A stretch of DNA of 16,061 nt, from NCBI GenBank assembly GCA_964524475.1, contig CAZGCO010000011.1, positions 1 to 16,061 on the forward strand. Direction: 5' to 3'. Shown here in pieces: positions 12,839 through 16,061 of the stretch. The translations under genes were made by a program, and so were the position numbers. Source of the stretch: CAZYHU01 sp964524475. GTDB lineage: Bacteria > Patescibacteriota > Minisyncoccia > Phycocordibacterales > UBA1006. The notes beneath the pieces are model-generated. The model had not been told where the DNA came from and made no database searches. It was given only the letters and a program-made list of their open reading frames with translations. Position 1 is the stretch's first letter, and each line of letters opens with the position of its first letter.

Positions 12839-15800
12839 ATGAAAACACTGGATGAATTACAACAAAAAGACTTTATTTTTAAAGGTTCTTTAGACAAAAC
12901 AAACAAAACAGAAGAGGTATATTCAAAAGAAATAAAAAAATACCGACTTCTTTCAGCTGAACAAGAAATACAACTTGCACAACGTATTGAATCTGGCGAC
13001 GAATCTGCCTATCTTGAATTTTTTAATTCAAATCTACGAATGAGTTTATTTATTGCTCTAAAATATAGAAAATTTTTACAAAAATCAGAAATGATTGAAT
13101 TGCTTGATTTAATTCAAGCTGGTAATGAAGGACTGAATATTGCAATTAGAAAATTTGACTGGCGTTTAGGATTTAGATTCTCTACCTATGCATACAATTG
13201 GATTATTACGAAAATCGAAAGATTTTTAATTGATAATTCCAGAACCATTCGTATTCCTGTTCATATGCATGAAAATCTTCTTAAGTTTAAGAAATTAAGA
13301 TTGAGATATGAACATTTTAATGATGATGATGATGTAATAAAATCCATAGCAAAAGAGATGAAAATAGATACAGAAGAAGTTCTTTTTCTAAAAAGTCTTT
13401 CATCTCGACAACAGACAGATTCTTTAGATTTTAAAAAAGTAATAACAAATGAAGATGAAAATTGGAGTATGTCACACACGATTGAAGATGTATCAGTTAC
13501 TGATCCTGGTAATGTATATGATCATGATATTTTGAAAGAAAACCTTTCAAAAGAATTAGCTAAATATTTATCACTTAGAGAAATAGGTATCGTAGAGCTA
13601 CGTTACGGACTTAGAGATGGTACTCCTCGCACATTGGAAGAGCTTGGTGAAATATTCGGTTTTTCAAAACAAAGAGCTAGTCAGATAGAAACAAAGGCCT
13701 TGGATAAACTTAAAGATGTTCCAAGCTTTAAAAAACTCTTTAAGGAGTTCATTTTGGGAACTGTAGAAATCGATGAAGATATTCAAAGAGCTGTCGGTGT
13801 TAGCCCAAAAACTGAAAAGCCATTTGCCGAAATTGTTGACATAACGGGTGTAGACAAGATGTCGTCTATTAGAAATGAGTCACCTCGTTCAGCTGTTTTA
13901 CAACCTTTTGAATATCAAGTAGATGGATTACAAGCCCTCAAAGAAACAAGAGAATCTGGACAAACCAAGGCTCTTGCGTTACTTGCATCTGGTTTAGGTA
14001 AAACAGTATTAGCTGGTTTTGATGTTGCTTTATTTCTGGATGCATATCCTGGAAATGGTAGAGTTCTTTATCTTTGTCATAAAATTGATATTTTAGAACA
14101 AGCACAAAAAACGTTCATGAAAATTCTTGGTGGAGATAAAAGCAATTTTGGATTTCTGGGTAATAATTTTAACCACATCGATGTAAAGTATCTCTTTGCG
14201 ACATTTCAAAGTCTTCAAAACTATCTAGATAATTTTGATTCAGAAACATTTGATTACATTATTATCGATGAAGCACACCACAGTCGTGCAGAAACATACG
14301 AACAGGTAATTACACACTTCAACCCTAAGTTTCTTTTAGGTTTGACTGCGACACCTGACCGTGGAGATGCACGGGATATTATGCCCTTGTTTGATAATAA
14401 TGTTATTTTTACACTCCTTTTAGAAGATGCTCTTGTTAGAGGGTTGTTACCAAAGATTTACTATCGTGTCATAACTGATGAAATTATTAATCTGGGTGAA
14501 CTACAAAATGAAAAGATTAGTCTTGCTGAGCTTAATAGTCGTATATTTATCCCAAAACGGGATGCTGAGATTGTTAAAATTATCAAAGACAAAATCAAGG
14601 AAGAAGGTATTAATAATCCACGAACTGTTATCTTTTGTTCATCTATTAAATATGCTGAAAAACTTCACGAACAGTTTCCATTTATTGTACCTATTCATTC
14701 ACAACTTCATCCCAAAGTTCAATCTGAACGAAGAAATAGATTTTTGTCTGGTGAAATAGACACGGTAGTTACTGTTGATCAATTCAATGAAGGAACTGAC
14801 ATACCAGAAGCAAATGTTGCTGTATTTTTACGACCTACCTCTTCTTTTACTATATTTTATCAACAGGTTGGGAGACTCACTCGTCCTATGGAGGGCAAGG
14901 ATAGAGTACTCATTCTAGATTTTGTTGCGAATTGCGACAGGATTGAAATGGTTCATTCATTTACTGAAAGAATTAAAAATAAAGGTAAGATATTTAAGGA
15001 TATATATGGAGATCTTATTAAACAAGAAGACAGTGTTATCGATATAGGCAGTTTCAATTTTATTGAAAGTACAAGAGATGTTATTAGTTTTATAATGGAA
15101 ATCAGATCACAAAACAATGCTCCTGATAAAAAGGAGGGTTGGGAAAGTCCCAGTTCTTTAATGAGTATTATTGACTGTGATTATAGTACCATAAAATCCA
15201 AAGCTGAAGAGTATCGTAAAGATCATCCGGAATGGTTTGAGATTCAAAAGACGAGGACGGTTTCTGCGGAACATTACCATCCTGAATTAGTAACCCTTCT
15301 TAAGGATAAGCTTTCTTTTGTAAGTAAAAAACCAGGCTGGAAAAATGCGAATTCTTTAACGAAAGTTATTATGTGCACAACTATCACCATCAAAGCCAAA
15401 GCTGAAGAGTATCGTAAAGATCATCCGGAATGGTTTGAGATTCAGAAAATGAAACAACGTGTTTCCGAGCATTATCACCCTGATTTAGTAGTTATCCTTA
15501 AAAATGAGCTAAAAATCAGAGATGATGTAAAGAAAAAAACAGGTTGGGAATCTGCAAGCTCTCTAATGAAACTTATTGGGAATTCTGTTACTACCATCAA
15601 AGCCAAAGCTGAAGAGTATCGTAAAGATCATCCGGAATGGTTTGAGATTCAAAAAGCAGGAGCTTTGTTTGTAGAACATTATCATCCTGATTTAGCTTTA
15701 ATCATTAAGAAAAAATTAACAGCTGATGATGTCTCAGATAAAAAACCAGGTTGGGAATCTGCGAGTTCGTTAATGAAAATTATTACTCGTAGTTATCTTA

Positions 15801-16061
15801 AAATCAAAGCCAAAGCTGAAGAGTATCGTAAAGATCATCCGGAATGGTTTGAGATTCAGAAAATGAAACAACGTGTTTCCGAGCATTATCACCCTGATTT
15901 AGTAGTTATCCTTAAAAATGAGCTAAAAATCAGAGATGATGTAAAGAAAAAAACAGGTTGGGAATCTGCAAGCTCTCTAATGAAACTTATTGGGAATTCT
16001 GTTACTACCATCAAAGCCAAAGCTGAAGAGTATCGTAAAGATCATCCGGAATGGTTTGAGA
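12839..16061 (+). CDS. Fusion of sigma-70 factor, SF2 DEAH helicase and HTH-like repeat array (open at window end)
   Basis: I translated 1074 codons without a stop; the gene continues past the window. Residues about 35-292 form a sigma-70 factor: region 1.2 (LLSAEQEIQLAQRIESGD), 2.1-2.4 (to SRTIRIPVHM at 134-143, gapless against E. coli), 3, and 4.2 (TLEELGEIFGFSKQRASQIE, ending at 292). Residues about 354-710 form an SF2 helicase: Walker A ASGLGKT (383-389), DEAH (477-480), TATP (503-506), the FNEGTDIP segment, and QQVGRLTR (675-682). From residue 767 come tandem modules of 66-69 residues. The sigma and helicase domains both look intact. Compared with E. coli sigma-70, W433 is Asn120 and Q437 is Thr124 (melting and -12 contacts), and E585 and R588 are Gln and Ser (-35 contacts). 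The fusion suggests RNA polymerase recruitment coupled to ATP-driven DNA work; the role is inference. Confidence 0.85.
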   Translation, partial: MKTLDELQQKDFIFKGSLDKTNKTEEVYSKEIKKYRLLSAEQEIQLAQRIESGDESAYLEFFNSNLRMSLFIALKYRKFLQKSEMIELLDLIQAGNEGLNIAIRKFDWRLGFRFSTYAYNWIITKIERFLIDNSRTIRIPVHMHENLLKFKKLRLRYEHFNDDDDVIKSIAKEMKIDTEEVLFLKSLSSRQQTDSLDFKKVITNEDENWSMSHTIEDVSVTDPGNVYDHDILKENLSKELAKYLSLREIGIVELRYGLRDGTPRTLEELGEIFGFSKQRASQIETKALDKLKDVPSFKKLFKEFILGTVEIDEDIQRAVGVSPKTEKPFAEIVDITGVDKMSSIRNESPRSAVLQPFEYQVDGLQALKETRESGQTKALALLASGLGKTVLAGFDVALFLDAYPGNGRVLYLCHKIDILEQAQKTFMKILGGDKSNFGFLGNNFNHIDVKYLFATFQSLQNYLDNFDSETFDYIIIDEAHHSRAETYEQVITHFNPKFLLGLTATPDRGDARDIMPLFDNNVIFTLLLEDALVRGLLPKIYYRVITDEIINLGELQNEKISLAELNSRIFIPKRDAEIVKIIKDKIKEEGINNPRTVIFCSSIKYAEKLHEQFPFIVPIHSQLHPKVQSERRNRFLSGEIDTVVTVDQFNEGTDIPEANVAVFLRPTSSFTIFYQQVGRLTRPMEGKDRVLILDFVANCDRIEMVHSFTERIKNKGKIFKDIYGDLIKQEDSVIDIGSFNFIESTRDVISFIMEIRSQNNAPDKKEGWESPSSLMSIIDCDYSTIKSKAEEYRKDHPEWFEIQKTRTVSAEHYHPELVTLLKDKLSFVSKKPGWKNANSLTKVIMCTTITIKAKAEEYRKDHPEWFEIQKMKQRVSEHYHPDLVVILKNELKIRDDVKKKTGWESASSLMKLIGNSVTTIKAKAEEYRKDHPEWFEIQKAGALFVEHYHPDLALIIKKKLTADDVSDKKPGWESASSLMKIITRSYLKIKAKAEEYRKDHPEWFEIQKMKQRVSEHYHPDLVVILKNELKIRDDVKKKTGWESASSLMKLIGNSVTTIKAKAEEYRKDHPEWFE
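15137..16061 (+). repeat. Tandem modules with variable HTH positions, five units seen
   Basis: Units start at GW codons at 15137, 15335, 15542, 15749 and 15956 (198, 207, 207 and 207 nt; the fifth is cut). Each has GW, a helix-turn-helix-like segment (SLMKLIGNSVTTIKAKAEEY type), the constant YRKDHPEWFEIQ, and EHYHPxL followed by a Lys-rich helix. A 49-nt core is identical in all copies (15198-15246, 15396-15444, 15603-15651, 15810-15858, 16017 to the end). 15389-15647 recurs exactly at 15803-16061, 414 nt later. Confidence 0.95.

Noticed and set aside
14478..14759. Plus-strand 93-codon frame inside the helicase
   Set aside because: It is an out-of-frame shadow of the conserved helicase C-terminal part.
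15198..16061. CRISPR-like array (49-nt identical repeat with variable sequence between)
   Set aside because: The spacing is about 207 nt, everything stays in one reading frame, and the units encode a coherent protein module.

Overview
The window reads like an AT-rich, compact genome of the candidate phyla radiation (Patescibacteria, perhaps Parcubacteria-like). That placement is inference. It rests on the minimal gene style, a short HolA-like protein, a PolA without a normal 3'-5' exonuclease domain, ruv genes that are not in one operon, an almost complete lack of Shine-Dalgarno sequences, and many genes whose -10 box lies 6-9 nt before the ATG. The standard bacterial code fits: TGA acts as a stop and the housekeeping proteins have normal lengths.

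Left part (1-8252), mostly housekeeping. A class A penicillin-binding protein on the minus strand is cut by the window start. It is divergent from tyrS. A short, very acidic protein and ruvC follow on the minus strand. Then come a small Lys-rich protein with a zinc-ribbon protein, polA, a small membrane methyltransferase-like protein (ICMT/PEMT type) and a short DNA polymerase III delta-like protein. Terminator hairpins separate most units. One of them, after the delta-like gene, contains a 10-N assembly gap and a C14 run.

Middle part (8253-11280). A gene-free stretch of about 450 nt holds three hairpins and a promoter-driven, highly base-paired RNA candidate (about 8403-8640, 6S-like rod). 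ruvA follows, then a secreted protein whose C-terminal module looks like those of Bacteroidota, then a SpoU/TrmH RNA methyltransferase on the minus strand.

Right part (11285-16061), accessory. It holds an unrecognised 335-residue protein, a tRNA-Lys(UUU), and an open-ended gene of at least 1074 codons that is the most unusual object here. That gene joins a nearly complete sigma-70 factor (regions 1.2 to 4.2), an SF2 DEAH helicase with all main motifs, and a tandem array of about 69-residue helix-turn-helix-like modules. The modules share a nucleotide-identical 49-nt core and differ in short blocks at the predicted DNA-reading positions. In the sigma part, several residues known to read or melt promoters in E. 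coli sigma-70 are changed. My working hypothesis is an ATP-driven, modular, promoter-specific transcription initiator. Its promoter has a consensus -35 and a 32-bp perfect palindrome over the -10. The neighbouring orphan gene also has a TTGACA promoter with an inverted repeat, unlike the housekeeping genes.
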